From contig NZ_JABFOE010000001.1 in assembly GCF_013116745.1 (NCBI RefSeq), forward strand, positions 372,001 through 436,000: DNA of 64,000 bases, in the 5' to 3' direction. Of the stretch, positions 14,626 to 24,705 are shown in pieces. The notes below the pieces were generated by a model, which saw only the letters and a list, made by a program, of their open reading frames with translations, was not told the origin of the DNA and ran no database searches. Within the stretch, counting starts at the first letter, position 1, and each line of letters begins with the position of its first letter. Position numbers and translations under genes: made by a program. Source of the stretch: Arthrobacter sp. 260. Lineage in GTDB: Bacteria > Actinomycetota > Actinomycetes > Actinomycetales > Micrococcaceae.

Positions 14626-15267
14626 TTATTCGGGGGGCTCGGGCCGTGGTTGCTCGCCGGTCACCAGAGAGGCGCGAATCGAGATGCGCGCCTGGTCCAG
14701 CACCGTTCTGATGGTCTGGGCGGTGAGGTCGCTGACCCCCGGGGCGCCGAGCCGTCCGGCCGCGTGGCGCCTTAGATCCATCCGCACATCGTCGCGGAAC
14801 TCATTGATCAGGTGCTCGAGTTCCTTGACGGCACGTTGTCCGAGGACATCGCCGCGCTGGGGTGCGTGACGGGCGGAACGTTTGGCCGCCTCCGCGGTCG
14901 CCGCCAGCTCGGCGCGGAGCCCGCGCATGTTCTGGCGGATGTCGCCCCGGAGATCGTCCGCCAGGCGGCGTACCGAGGCCGAGATGTCCTCCTCCACATC
15001 GGCGAGGTCATCGGCGCGCCGGGACAGTTCCAGCCTCCCGGCATCGGTGATGCGATAGATCGTCCGGCGCCCGTCGGTCTCAGTGGTCACCAGTCCTTCA
15101 CCCTCAAGCTTGGTGAGCCGGGGATAGACCGTGCCGGCGCTGGGGGAGTAGGTGCCGCCGAAGCGGTCGCTGAGGGCCTTGATGACCTCGTAGCCGTGTT
15201 TGGGGCCGTCCTGCAGGAGTGCCAAGAGGTAGAGCCGAAGCGCTCCGTGGGCAAAGACTGGCGGCAT
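14626..15267 (-). CDS. PadR-family transcriptional regulator
   Basis: 213-residue PadR regulator. The winged helix (LRLYLLALLQDGPKHGYEVI, then SAGTVYPRLTKLEGEGLV and RRTIYRITDAGR) fills residues 8-80 and is followed by a long helical dimerisation part (residues 80-200). Its start overlaps the stop of the DUF4097 gene by one base (TGATG), so the two proteins are co-translated. PadR-DUF4097 pairs are widespread in actinobacteria, and such PadR proteins repress their own operon. The CGATATATCG palindromes at 16176-16208 are the natural operator candidates. The effector is unknown. Confidence 0.88.
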   Translation of the reverse strand: MPPVFAHGALRLYLLALLQDGPKHGYEVIKALSDRFGGTYSPSAGTVYPRLTKLEGEGLVTTETDGRRTIYRITDAGRLELSRRADDLADVEEDISASVRRLADDLRGDIRQNMRGLRAELAATAEAAKRSARHAPQRGDVLGQRAVKELEHLINEFRDDVRMDLRRHAAGRLGAPGVSDLTAQTIRTVLDQARISIRASLVTGEQPRPEPPE

Positions 15268-16127
15268 CAGTGAGCCTCATCATTCAGGCCGTTGGCCTGC
15301 GGTGAGCGCAACCGCCCGGTATCCGGTGTGCGGTGGAAGATTGCTACTGAACCGGACACCGAGCGGGTGCGCATGACCATGCGCTGCCCGGTGGTGCCGG
15401 GCTCACCGTGGAAGGTCTTTCCCTTGCCCTTCAGGGACTGGTCGTTGACGGTGACCCCGCCGGAGACCGAGCTGAAGGTGAGGTCAATCCCCACTTCCTC
15501 CGGCACCCTGACCGTGAGTTCGCCGGACACGGTCTTTGCGTTCAGTTCCCGCGGCGTGCCGAGGAGGTCAAGGCTCATTCCACCGCTGACCGTGTTGGCT
15601 GTAGCTGACTCAAGGTAGCCGGAGATAGTGACCTCACCCGACACGCTCTTTGCCGCGAGCGTGCCCGTGTGATGGCGGACGATTGCCTCACCGGAGACGG
15701 TGCTGACCGCGAGGGTGCCGGTGGTGTCGTCGGCGAGAATCGAGCCGGAGACGGTGTCCAGTCTGGTGTCCTGGGTGCCGCAGGCCATGCCATCCCCGGT
15801 CACTGTGTGAAGTACCACCTGGGTGCCGGCGGGCACCGCGATACTGATGACAGCGGTTTCCCTGGTGCGCCCGGTCATAATCTGGCCCTGGAAGCCCAGC
15901 CATCCCAGGCCGCGGCCCGCGGCACTCTGGTGCCGCAGTTCAAGGAGCCCATTCGTCAGCGTCAGTTCCAGGGGTTGTCCGTCCACCTCCGACACCTCCA
16001 CCAGGGTGCTGGGTTCGTCGTGCACCAGGATGTCCACCCTCCCGGCGACGATTCCGGCGCGAAGCCGCTGTACCCCGTCGATTTCGATGGTTTGCGGGGA
16101 GTTAACGCTCCACTGTTGGTTTTCCAT
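15267..16127 (-). CDS. DUF4097 beta-repeat protein
   Basis: 286-residue protein made largely of short beta-strand repeats of the pattern T-V-S-G (TVSGSILADD, TVSGEAIVRH, SVSGEVTISG, TVSGGMSLDL, TVSGELTVRV, SVSGGVTVND, SVSGSVAIFH), spaced about 20 residues, which is a DUF4097 right-handed beta-helix. It has no signal peptide or membrane helix, so it is likely cytosolic or membrane-peripheral. ATG 16127 leads into the conserved MENQQWSV start; the frame upstream is open to 16565 but overlaps the operator region. It is co-transcribed with padR; family members are commonly tied to cell-envelope stress regulators, though no activity is established. Confidence 0.88.
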   Translation of the reverse strand: MENQQWSVNSPQTIEIDGVQRLRAGIVAGRVDILVHDEPSTLVEVSEVDGQPLELTLTNGLLELRHQSAAGRGLGWLGFQGQIMTGRTRETAVISIAVPAGTQVVLHTVTGDGMACGTQDTRLDTVSGSILADDTTGTLAVSTVSGEAIVRHHTGTLAAKSVSGEVTISGYLESATANTVSGGMSLDLLGTPRELNAKTVSGELTVRVPEEVGIDLTFSSVSGGVTVNDQSLKGKGKTFHGEPGTTGQRMVMRTRSVSGSVAIFHRTPDTGRLRSPQANGLNDEAH

Positions 16128-16175
16128 CTTCCTGTCCTTTCCCGGTCCTGCTCCAGCTGATGCGATTATCCGGAT

Positions 16176-16208
16176 GCGATATATCGCGTTGAGGAACACG
16201 ATATATCG
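16176..16208 (-). promoter_or_regulatory. Paired PadR operator candidates
   Basis: GCGATATATCGC (16176-16187) is a perfect 12-bp palindrome; a second CGATATATCG core (16199-16208) lies in an 18-bp near-palindrome AACACGATATATCGCGTT. The centres are 22 bp apart, two helical turns, so two dimers could bind the same face. They lie 49-81 bases before the DUF4097-padR start codon. Confidence 0.65.
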
Positions 16209-16289
16209 CGTTATGAAAGAGCGCAATAGACTGGGTCCGCAACCCTCAGTCGATGTGAAGGTTCCAGGTACCGAGCAGGGAGATGTCCG

Positions 16290-16712
16290 ATGACCACTGG
16301 TGAGCTGCAACGTTTCGTCTCGGCCCAGGACAGCGAGGGAATCTACGAGCGGGCGATGGAGGAACTGGCTGCGGGGCGCAAAGAGTCCCACTGGATGTGG
16401 TTTGTCTTCCCCCAGCTTGCCGGACTGGGCAGGAGCCCGACGGCGCAGCGGTACGCGGTGATGTCTATTGCCGAGGCCAGGGCCTACCTGGGGCACCCCG
16501 TCCTGGGTCCGAGGCTGGTGGCTGCCGCCCAGCGACAGCTGTCGCTCAGCGGGACCAGCGCGCAACGGATTTTCGGCTCGGTGGACGCGCAGAAGCTACG
16601 ATCCTCAATGACACTGTTTTCGCGGGCGGATCCCGAGCAGCGGGTCTTTGACCAGGTGCTGGAGCGGTACTTCGACGGCGAGCCGGACCCGCTGACGGAT
16701 CGGCTCCTTTAG
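16290..16712 (+). CDS. DUF1810 family protein
   Basis: 140-residue soluble protein of the DUF1810 (calpastatin-like) family. Hallmarks are RFVSAQD near the start, KESHWMWFVFPQLAGLGRSP at residues 31-50, the YAVMSIAEARAYLGHPVLGPRL helix and KLRSSMTLF. All-helical, no known enzymatic activity. The ATG has AGGGAG upstream. It is divergent from the DUF4097-padR operon, with the operator pair in the shared region, so it might also be under PadR control (inference). It is convergent with the SGNH-like gene. Confidence 0.88.
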   Translation: MTTGELQRFVSAQDSEGIYERAMEELAAGRKESHWMWFVFPQLAGLGRSPTAQRYAVMSIAEARAYLGHPVLGPRLVAAAQRQLSLSGTSAQRIFGSVDAQKLRSSMTLFSRADPEQRVFDQVLERYFDGEPDPLTDRLL

Positions 16713-16734
16713 GAGTCAGTGCCGGCCACGGGCG

Positions 16735-17334
16735 CTACTCAGGCGCAGGTACATCCAGCCACTGGAACCAGCCACGGTGGAGGACAAGCCAGGCCATCAG
16801 GCCGTAGCCAGCCTGCCCGGGTCCGCCGCCGTTCGCTGCCAGATCGCTGCGCCATTGCTCATGGGCCTGCAACGGGGTGAAGGTATCCACGTAGACGTGT
16901 TTCCGGCGTGTGGTCACATCCGCGTAGGCAGCCGACAGGTCTGCGAGCCGGCGGTTCCGTTCGGGGTCGAGACCGGGGGGAGGGCCGACCACGAGCACCT
17001 TGATGCTCATCTGGGCTGCGCCATCCAGGATGTTGGCAAGATTGAGGCGGCTGCGTGCAGTGGACAGGTCCAGGTCAAGGTCCCGGTCGGAGAGGCCAAT
17101 CACCAGCCGGTTCTCGAACCCGTTGTCGAACCTCCGCCCGGTTTCCTGCTGCCAGCGGTTGGCCAGTGCCTCGGTACCCTCCTGGGGTGCGGCAAGAGTA
17201 AAGGCCTGGAGCGAGACGCCGTCGGGAGAGGTCCGGGCCAGAACGCGGCCGAACCAGCCAAGCGCACGAGGGTCGCCCAGGCCTGCGAGCAGTTCGTCAC
17301 CTACGGCTGCGAGCCGGATTCTGCGTTGTTCCAC
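16735..17334 (-). CDS. SGNH/GDSL hydrolase-like protein with degenerate catalytic residues
   Basis: 199 residues with the overall SGNH-hydrolase layout: block I RLAAVGDELLAGLGD at the N-terminus, block III-like region LVIGLSDRDLDLDLS, VLVVGPPPG, and a block V-like NGGGPGQAGYGLMAWLVLH near the C-terminus. The nucleophile Ser of GDSL is Glu (GDELL), and the catalytic D-x-x-H of block V (usually DGxHP) reads NGGGP, so both Asp and His are missing. It is therefore probably a non-hydrolytic pseudoenzyme or has a different activity. No signal peptide. GTG start at 17334; no strong Shine-Dalgarno sequence is visible. Confidence 0.75.
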   Translation of the reverse strand: MEQRRIRLAAVGDELLAGLGDPRALGWFGRVLARTSPDGVSLQAFTLAAPQEGTEALANRWQQETGRRFDNGFENRLVIGLSDRDLDLDLSTARSRLNLANILDGAAQMSIKVLVVGPPPGLDPERNRRLADLSAAYADVTTRRKHVYVDTFTPLQAHEQWRSDLAANGGGPGQAGYGLMAWLVLHRGWFQWLDVPAPE

Positions 17335-17415
17335 TGGTTGGTTACCTTTGTCCGCTCATCGATTGCACTACTGCGGTCCGCGTTTCGAACCCAGTATAAA
17401 AATCCAGTCTGAAAC

Positions 17416-17454
17416 TGGTGTTGGGTGGGGTGCCTGGCACCCCACCCAACATCA
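17416..17454 (-). terminator. Intrinsic terminator of kgd
   Basis: The sequence 17420-17434 (GTTGGGTGGGGTGCC) is perfectly complementary to 17436-17450; with flanking pairs the stem reaches 19 bp with one G-T. On the minus strand a smaller CCAGT/ACTGG hairpin and an ATTTTTAT run follow (about 17394-17420), giving a second termination point. Confidence 0.88.
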
Positions 17455-17479
17455 TACGTACCCGGCAGTTGGTTACCTG

Positions 17480-20400
17480 CTAGTTGCGTTCGAACGCCTT
17501 CTTGACCAGGATCTCCTGCTCCACGGCGTGACGCTTGGCCGAGCCTGTCGCGGTGGAGGCCGAAGCCGGACGGGATGCCAGCCGCAGGGGGCGGTCCAGG
17601 TGCTCGGGCAGGTTCAGGCCAATGAACGGCCACGGACCCTGGTTTGCTGGTTCATCCTGTGCCCAGACCAGGTCGGCGTTCGGGTACTTGCCGATGGCGG
17701 CGAGGATGTCATCCACCGGGAGCGGCGCCAGCTGCTCCACCCGGATGATCGCTGTCTTCTGGTCACCGGTCTTCTGGCGGGCGGCCAGCAGATCGTAGTA
17801 CAGGCGTCCGGAGACGAGGATGACGTGGTCGACGTCGTTCGCGGTGAGTTCCTGCTTGTCCGGGATGACGGGCAGGAAGCTGCCGGTGGTGAAGTCCTCC
17901 ACCGAGCTTGCGGCGGCCTTCAGCCGAAGCAGCTGCTTCGGGGTGAAGATGATCAGCGGCTTGCGCGGCCGGGTGTAGGCCTGACGGCGGAGCAGGTGGA
18001 AGTGCGACGCGGCGGTGGTGGGGTTGGCCACCACCATGTTGTCCTCGGCACACATCTGCAGGAACCGTTCAATGCGGGCCGACGAGTGGTCGGGGCCCTG
18101 GCCCTCGTACCCGTGCGGCAGCATCAGGACCAGGGAAGAGCGCTGTCCCCACTTCTGCTCAGCGGAGCTGATGAACTCGTCAATTATCGTCTGGGCGCCG
18201 TTGACGAAGTCGCCGAACTGGGCCTCCCACAGGACGAGCGCATCGGGGCGCTCGACCGAGTAGCCGTACTCGAAGCCCATTGCCGCGTATTCGGACAACA
18301 GCGAATCGTAGATCCAGAACTTGGCCTGGCCCTCACTGAGATCATCGAGCGGCAGCCATTCCTCGCCGGTAGCCCGGTCGTGGAACACCGCGTGCCGCTG
18401 CACAAACGTGCCACGGCGGGAGTCCTGGCCTGCCAGGCGGACGGGGACACCCTCCATCAGCAACGACCCGAACGCGGCGAGCTCGCCGAATCCCCAGTCG
18501 ATGCCACCCTCGCGGGACATCTGCTCCCGCTTGTCCAGCAGCGCCTTCAGCTTCGGGTGCACAGTGAAGTTCTCGGGAATTGCGGTATGCACCTTGCCAA
18601 TGTGGGCAAGGGTCTCAGCGGTGATGGCGGTGCTGGCGGGTACCCCGACGCCGGTATCGGACTGCTGCGCAATCGGCCGCTCGATGTCCGACACGGCTGC
18701 AGCATCCTTGGTCACGATCGGGATCGGTGACGTCTGGGCTGCGTGTGTCTCGGCGAACACCCGTTCCAGGCGCTCCTGGTAGTCCTTCAGCGCCTGCTCG
18801 GCCTCGTCCTGGCTGATGTCGCCGCGGCCGATCAGGGCCTCGGTGTACAGCTTGCGGACGGACCGCTTCGCTTCGATCAGGTTGTACATCATGGGCTGGG
18901 TCATCGACGGGTCGTCGCCCTCGTTGTGGCCACGGCGGCGGTAGCACACCATGTCGATTACAACATCCTTGTTGAACTTCTGGCGGAACTGGTACGCCAG
19001 CTGTCCGACCCGGACCACGGCTTCGGGGTCATCACCGTTGACGTGGAAGATCGGCGCCTGCACCATTTTCGCGACGTCGGTCGAGTAGACCGAGGAGCGC
19101 GACGAGGTGGGGGAGGTGGTGAAGCCGACCTGGTTGTTCACGATGATGTGGATGGTGCCACCCGTGCGGTACCCGCGGAGCTGGGACAGGTTCAGTGTCT
19201 CAGCAACGACGCCCTGGCCAGCGAAGGCCGCGTCGCCGTGGATCTGGATGGGCAGCACGGGGAACGCGTTGCCCATGTCGAGCCGGTCCTGCTTGGCCCG
19301 GACGATGCCCTCGAGGACCGAGTCCACCGCTTCAAGGTGTGACGGGTTCGCTGCGAGGTAGATCTTCGTCTCGTTGCCGCTGTCCGAGGTGAAGGTGCCC
19401 TCGGTGCCCAGGTGGTACTTCACGTCTCCGGAGCCCTGCACCGACCGCGGATCCTGGGTGCCCTCGAACTCGCGGAAGACCTGGCCGTAGGTCTTGCCGG
19501 CAATGTTGGTCAGGACGTTCAGCCGGCCACGGTGTGCCATGCCGATCGCTACCTCGTCGAGGCCGTCGTCGGCGGCGTTGGAAATGATCGAGTCCAGCAG
19601 CGGAATCAGTGATTCGCCACCCTCAAGAGAGAACCGCTTCTGGCCGACGAACTTCGTCTGCAGGAAGGTCTCGAAAGCCTCGGCTGCGTTGAGCTGATGC
19701 AGCACCCGCATCTGCTCTTCGCGGCTGGGCTTGGAGTAAGAGTGCTCCAGCTCATCCTGGAACCACTGACGCTCCTCGGGATCCTGGATGTGCATGTACT
19801 CGATGCCGGTGGTGCGGCAGTAGGCGTCACGCAGCACTCCGAGAATGGTCCGGAACTTGAGCATCGGCTTGCCACCGAAGCCCCCGGTGGGCCACTCGCG
19901 GTCCAGGTCCCACAGGGTCAGTCCGTGGGTGCGCACGTCGAGGTCGGCGTGCTTGCGCTGCACGTACTCCAGCGGGTTGGTGTCGGCCATCAGGTGGCCG
20001 CGTACCCGGTAGGCGTGAATCAGCTGCTGGATGCGGGCAACCTTGTTGATCTCATCCATCGGATCAACCTGGATGTCGGCGCTCCACCGGACCGGCTCGT
20101 AGGGGATCCGCAGGGCCTCGAAGATCTCGTCGTAGAAGTTCTGTTCACCGAGCAGGAGCTGGTGGATGATCCGCAGGAACTCGCCACTTCCTGCGCCCTG
20201 GATCACGCGGTGATCGTAGGTGGACGTCAGGGTGATGGTCTTGCTGATGGCGTGCTGGGCGAGGGTTTTCTCGCTGGAACCCTGGAACTCGGCAGGGTAC
20301 TCCAGGGCACCGGCGCCGATGATGCAAGCCTGGCCCTTGGACAGGCGGGGCACCGAGTGGACGGTACCGATCCCGCCGGGGTTGGTCAGGGAAACAGTCG

Positions 20401-21385
20401 TCCCCGCGTAGTCGTCCGCACCCAGCTTGCCGCCGCGGGCCTTCTTGACCAGGTCCTCGTAGGCGTGCCAGAAGTCCGAGAAGTTCATCTGCTCGGCCTT
20501 CTTGATGTTCGGAACCACCAGCAGGCGGGTGCCGTCCGGCTTCGGCATGTCGATGGCCAGGCCGAAGTTCACGTGTGCGGGCTGCACCGCTGAGGGCTTG
20601 CCGTCGACGACGTCGTAGTACACGTTCTGGGAAGGGAACTGGGCCAGCGCGCGGATGATGGCGTAGCCGATGAGGTGGGTGAAGGACACCTTCCCGCCGC
20701 GGGCGCGGGCCAGATGGTTGTTGATCACAACCCGGTTGTCGATGAGTAGCTTCGCCGGGATGGCGCGGACGCTTGTCGCGGTGGGGACGGTCAGGCTGGC
20801 ATCCATGTTCGTCGCGATGGCCTTGGCCGGGCCCCGGAGAACCTTGACCGTGTCCTCGTCCATGTCGGTGCTGCGATCAGACTTGGGCAACTGGGCGGGA
20901 ATGGGCGTCGTCGCCGGCTTCTCTGCCTTGGCGCTCTCGGACTGCTTGGACACAGGCTTCTCGGCTCTTTCCTTGGCTGCCTTCTCCATGGCCTTATCAG
21001 CGTTATCCTCGGCCTTGATCTCTGCTTTGGTGTGCGTCTCCTTGGGAACCGGCGGCTTTGTCGACTCCTCGAAGCTCGCGGGGGACTCGCCAGATGCTTT
21101 GGGGGTGCTGCTTTCCGCGTTCACCACGGGCAGTTCGCGCGTGGCCGGGTTGTGGCCGAGTTCGCCACTGCTGTTATTGACGCCGCTGTCCTTCGAGCCG
21201 CTGTTGCTCGGTGCGGGGCGCCCGTTTCCGGACTTGGAGTCATCGGCGGCAAAGGAGTCGAACAATGTCCACCACTTCTTGTCCACCGAGTTCCGGTCCT
21301 TCTGGAACTGCTCGTATAACTCGTCGACAAGCCACTCGTTTCCGCCGAATTCTTCAGGTAGACGGTGGTTGGGTTGTTCTGGCAC
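17480..21385 (-). CDS. kgd: Multifunctional 2-oxoglutarate metabolism enzyme (2-oxoglutarate dehydrogenase E1/decarboxylase with E2-like domain)
   Basis: 1301 residues. Order: N-terminal helix (residues 10-45, EEFGGNEWLVDELYEQFQKD), a long charged Ala/Glu/Lys linker (~46-178), an E2-like succinyltransferase domain (~180-420, STYDHRVIQGAGSG), then the thiamine-diphosphate E1 part (MAHRGRLNVL, GDAAFAGQGVVAETLNLSQL, NNQVGFTT) and a transketolase-like C-terminal half (GQDSRRGTFVQRHAV). It decarboxylates 2-oxoglutarate and passes succinyl groups in the TCA cycle; in actinobacteria its activity is set by the FHA protein GarA/OdhI (not in this window). GTG start at 21385 has AGAGG upstream. Monocistronic, divergent from guaB1. 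The linker seems longer than in mycobacteria (inference). Confidence 0.95.
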   Translation of the reverse strand: MPEQPNHRLPEEFGGNEWLVDELYEQFQKDRNSVDKKWWTLFDSFAADDSKSGNGRPAPSNSGSKDSGVNNSSGELGHNPATRELPVVNAESSTPKASGESPASFEESTKPPVPKETHTKAEIKAEDNADKAMEKAAKERAEKPVSKQSESAKAEKPATTPIPAQLPKSDRSTDMDEDTVKVLRGPAKAIATNMDASLTVPTATSVRAIPAKLLIDNRVVINNHLARARGGKVSFTHLIGYAIIRALAQFPSQNVYYDVVDGKPSAVQPAHVNFGLAIDMPKPDGTRLLVVPNIKKAEQMNFSDFWHAYEDLVKKARGGKLGADDYAGTTVSLTNPGGIGTVHSVPRLSKGQACIIGAGALEYPAEFQGSSEKTLAQHAISKTITLTSTYDHRVIQGAGSGEFLRIIHQLLLGEQNFYDEIFEALRIPYEPVRWSADIQVDPMDEINKVARIQQLIHAYRVRGHLMADTNPLEYVQRKHADLDVRTHGLTLWDLDREWPTGGFGGKPMLKFRTILGVLRDAYCRTTGIEYMHIQDPEERQWFQDELEHSYSKPSREEQMRVLHQLNAAEAFETFLQTKFVGQKRFSLEGGESLIPLLDSIISNAADDGLDEVAIGMAHRGRLNVLTNIAGKTYGQVFREFEGTQDPRSVQGSGDVKYHLGTEGTFTSDSGNETKIYLAANPSHLEAVDSVLEGIVRAKQDRLDMGNAFPVLPIQIHGDAAFAGQGVVAETLNLSQLRGYRTGGTIHIIVNNQVGFTTSPTSSRSSVYSTDVAKMVQAPIFHVNGDDPEAVVRVGQLAYQFRQKFNKDVVIDMVCYRRRGHNEGDDPSMTQPMMYNLIEAKRSVRKLYTEALIGRGDISQDEAEQALKDYQERLERVFAETHAAQTSPIPIVTKDAAAVSDIERPIAQQSDTGVGVPASTAITAETLAHIGKVHTAIPENFTVHPKLKALLDKREQMSREGGIDWGFGELAAFGSLLMEGVPVRLAGQDSRRGTFVQRHAVFHDRATGEEWLPLDDLSEGQAKFWIYDSLLSEYAAMGFEYGYSVERPDALVLWEAQFGDFVNGAQTIIDEFISSAEQKWGQRSSLVLMLPHGYEGQGPDHSSARIERFLQMCAEDNMVVANPTTAASHFHLLRRQAYTRPRKPLIIFTPKQLLRLKAAASSVEDFTTGSFLPVIPDKQELTANDVDHVILVSGRLYYDLLAARQKTGDQKTAIIRVEQLAPLPVDDILAAIGKYPNADLVWAQDEPANQGPWPFIGLNLPEHLDRPLRLASRPASASTATGSAKRHAVEQEILVKKAFERN

Positions 21386-21548
21386 TAGTAATACGCCTCT
21401 TCCGTAAGTTTGCCCTGAGCCCGGTGGGAACAGCCTGCAGCTTTTTCGTCGCTAGATAAAACTGTATACAGACCCGCTGCCAGTCTAATGACAGTCTGAG
21501 GTAACAAGCCAATCACCGGGGCAATCACGCGCCGACGCGTGAACCGCC

Positions 21549-23048
<1,500 letters not shown>

Positions 23049-23358
23049 CAGGGACTGGTGCGGTCCGGTCCCTGATGTAAACTGAAGCTCTTATGGACAG
23101 TTCCTCTAGGGGCCGGCCCGCGATGCGTGCGCAGCGAATCTCCGCAGCACGATCGACTTGCGCCGGCAGCCCCCGCACTTACGCCCATCACCTACCGGCA
23201 CCTCTGAGTCCCACTGAGCCCGACCCCAATGGGTCCGGCATCGCGGCAGCACGTTCCACCGAGCCGCTTTCGGAGCCTTCTAGACCGGGGTCACCCGGCT
23301 ATTTACTGTGTTCCCCTAGCGATCAGGGCCATACCGCCCGGGCGGCGGTGACGGCACC
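23049..23358 (+). promoter_or_regulatory. 310-base untranslated leader of the CNNM operon
   Basis: No gene fits in this stretch. A -10-like TAAACT is at 23078-23083, which would give a ~270-nt leader. Small hairpins are CCGGG/CCCGG (23285-23289 with 23294-23298) and ACCGCC/GGCGGT (23333-23338 with 23344-23349), the latter only 9 bases before the ATG and covering the only G-rich patch that could bind ribosomes. The region may be a cis-regulatory RNA; it does not clearly match the M-box, ykoY-type or ydaO riboswitches as I remember them. Confidence 0.4.
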
Positions 23359-24705
23359 ATGGAGATCTATTTCCTGATAGCTGGCATGCTGCTCATCCTG
23401 GGCACCGGGTTCTTCGTTGCCGTGGAATTCTCCCTGGTCGCCCTGGATCAAACGTATGTTCAGCGCGCTGTGGACAACGGAGACAAGGGTGCAGTGCCCC
23501 TGCTCAAGTGCCTGAAGTCCCTTTCGACCCAGCTGTCCAGCTGCCAGCTGGGCATCACCCTCACCACCCTGTTAACCGGGTACGTGATGGAACCCTCGGT
23601 CGGGCGACTGATTCAGGGTCCGCTCACCTCGATCGGCGTCCCCGACGCCGTTCTGGGCACCGTTTCCCTGGTGATCGCGATGACCCTCGCCACCTTGTTG
23701 TCGATGCTGATCGGCGAGCTGGTCCCGAAGAATCTCGCGATCGCACTCCCTTTCAAGATCGGCAAACTGCTGGCACGGCCGCAGCTGATCTTCACCGGTG
23801 TGTTCAAACCCGCGATCATTGTCCTCAACGGCTTCTCGAACCGCGTCCTGAACCTCTTTGGACTGGAGGCGAAGGAGGAGATCTCCGGCGCCCGCACCCC
23901 TTCGGAACTGTCCTCGCTGGTCCGCCGGTCTGCCGAGATGGGGACCCTCGACGCCGGTACCGCAAACTTCCTGGCGCGGACCTTCAGTTTCTCTGAACGC
24001 ACCGCGGCAGACGTCATGACCCCACGGATCCGGATGGAAACCATCGACTCCGATCAGAGCGTTGCCGATGTCGTCGACCTCGCCCGTCGGACCGGGTTCT
24101 CGCGGTTTCCGCTGATTGCCGACTCACCCGACGACATCAGGGGTGTGGTGCACGTCAAGAAGGCAGTTGCCGTCCCCCGCAACAAACGGGCAGGGCTCCC
24201 GGCCGGAACCATCATGACCGAGGTGCTGCGGGTGCCGGAGACAGTCCACCTGGATTCGCTTCTCGCCGAGCTGCGCGAGGCGAACCTCCAGCTTGCGGTG
24301 GTGCTGGATGAATACGGTGGAACCGCTGGCGTGGTCACCCTGGAGGACCTGGTCGAGGAAATTGTCGGCGAGGTCGCCGACGAACACGACAAGCTGAAGC
24401 CAGGAGTGCTGCAAAGCGCGTCGGGCAACTGGTTCTTCCCCGGACTCATGCGTCCCGACGAGGTTACCGACCAGATCCCGAACCTCGCGGTGCCGGACGA
24501 GGCAGGGTACGAGACTGTCGCCGGATACATCATGGCCGAGCTGGGACGGATAGCGGTTCCAGGCGACCGGGTCGACGTCCCCGGTGGGCTCCTCGAAGTG
24601 GAGCGCATGGATGGCCGCCGGATCGACCGGGTCAGTTTCATCCCCCTGCAACCAGCAGATGACACAGGCGTTGCAAACGCCGCAGCAACGGAAGGCCAAC
24701 GATGA
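23359..24705 (+). CDS. CNNM/CorC-type hemolysin family protein (DUF21, CBS pair, CorC_HlyC domain), first copy
   Basis: 448 residues. The N-terminal DUF21 domain has four membrane helices (start ~1-25; CQLGITLTTLLTGYVMEP; VPDAVLGTVSLVIAMTLATL; IGELVPKNLAIALP), then a CBS pair (~200-330; [32 protein letters not shown]) and a C-terminal CorC_HlyC domain. The family transports or regulates Mg2+ and other divalent ions across the membrane. It follows a 310-base leader and overlaps the next family member by 4 bases (ATGA), so the two may form a heteromer. The Shine-Dalgarno sequence is weak. Annotations as hemolysin are historical and not supported by sequence. Confidence 0.88.
   Translation: MEIYFLIAGMLLILGTGFFVAVEFSLVALDQTYVQRAVDNGDKGAVPLLKCLKSLSTQLSSCQLGITLTTLLTGYVMEPSVGRLIQGPLTSIGVPDAVLGTVSLVIAMTLATLLSMLIGELVPKNLAIALPFKIGKLLARPQLIFTGVFKPAIIVLNGFSNRVLNLFGLEAKEEISGARTPSELSSLVRRSAEMGTLDAGTANFLARTFSFSERTAADVMTPRIRMETIDSDQSVADVVDLARRTGFSRFPLIADSPDDIRGVVHVKKAVAVPRNKRAGLPAGTIMTEVLRVPETVHLDSLLAELREANLQLAVVLDEYGGTAGVVTLEDLVEEIVGEVADEHDKLKPGVLQSASGNWFFPGLMRPDEVTDQIPNLAVPDEAGYETVAGYIMAELGRIAVPGDRVDVPGGLLEVERMDGRRIDRVSFIPLQPADDTGVANAAATEGQR

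Noticed and set aside
23078-23358. Mg2+ (M-box) or other known riboswitch
   Set aside because: A short CCAATGGGTC stretch recalls the M-box, but the GAGGCTCC, GCYGCC and other conserved blocks are missing or out of order.
23093-23377. 94-codon frame in the CNNM leader
   Set aside because: It overlaps the true CNNM start, lacks a ribosome site, and its Ser/Pro/Arg composition looks non-coding.
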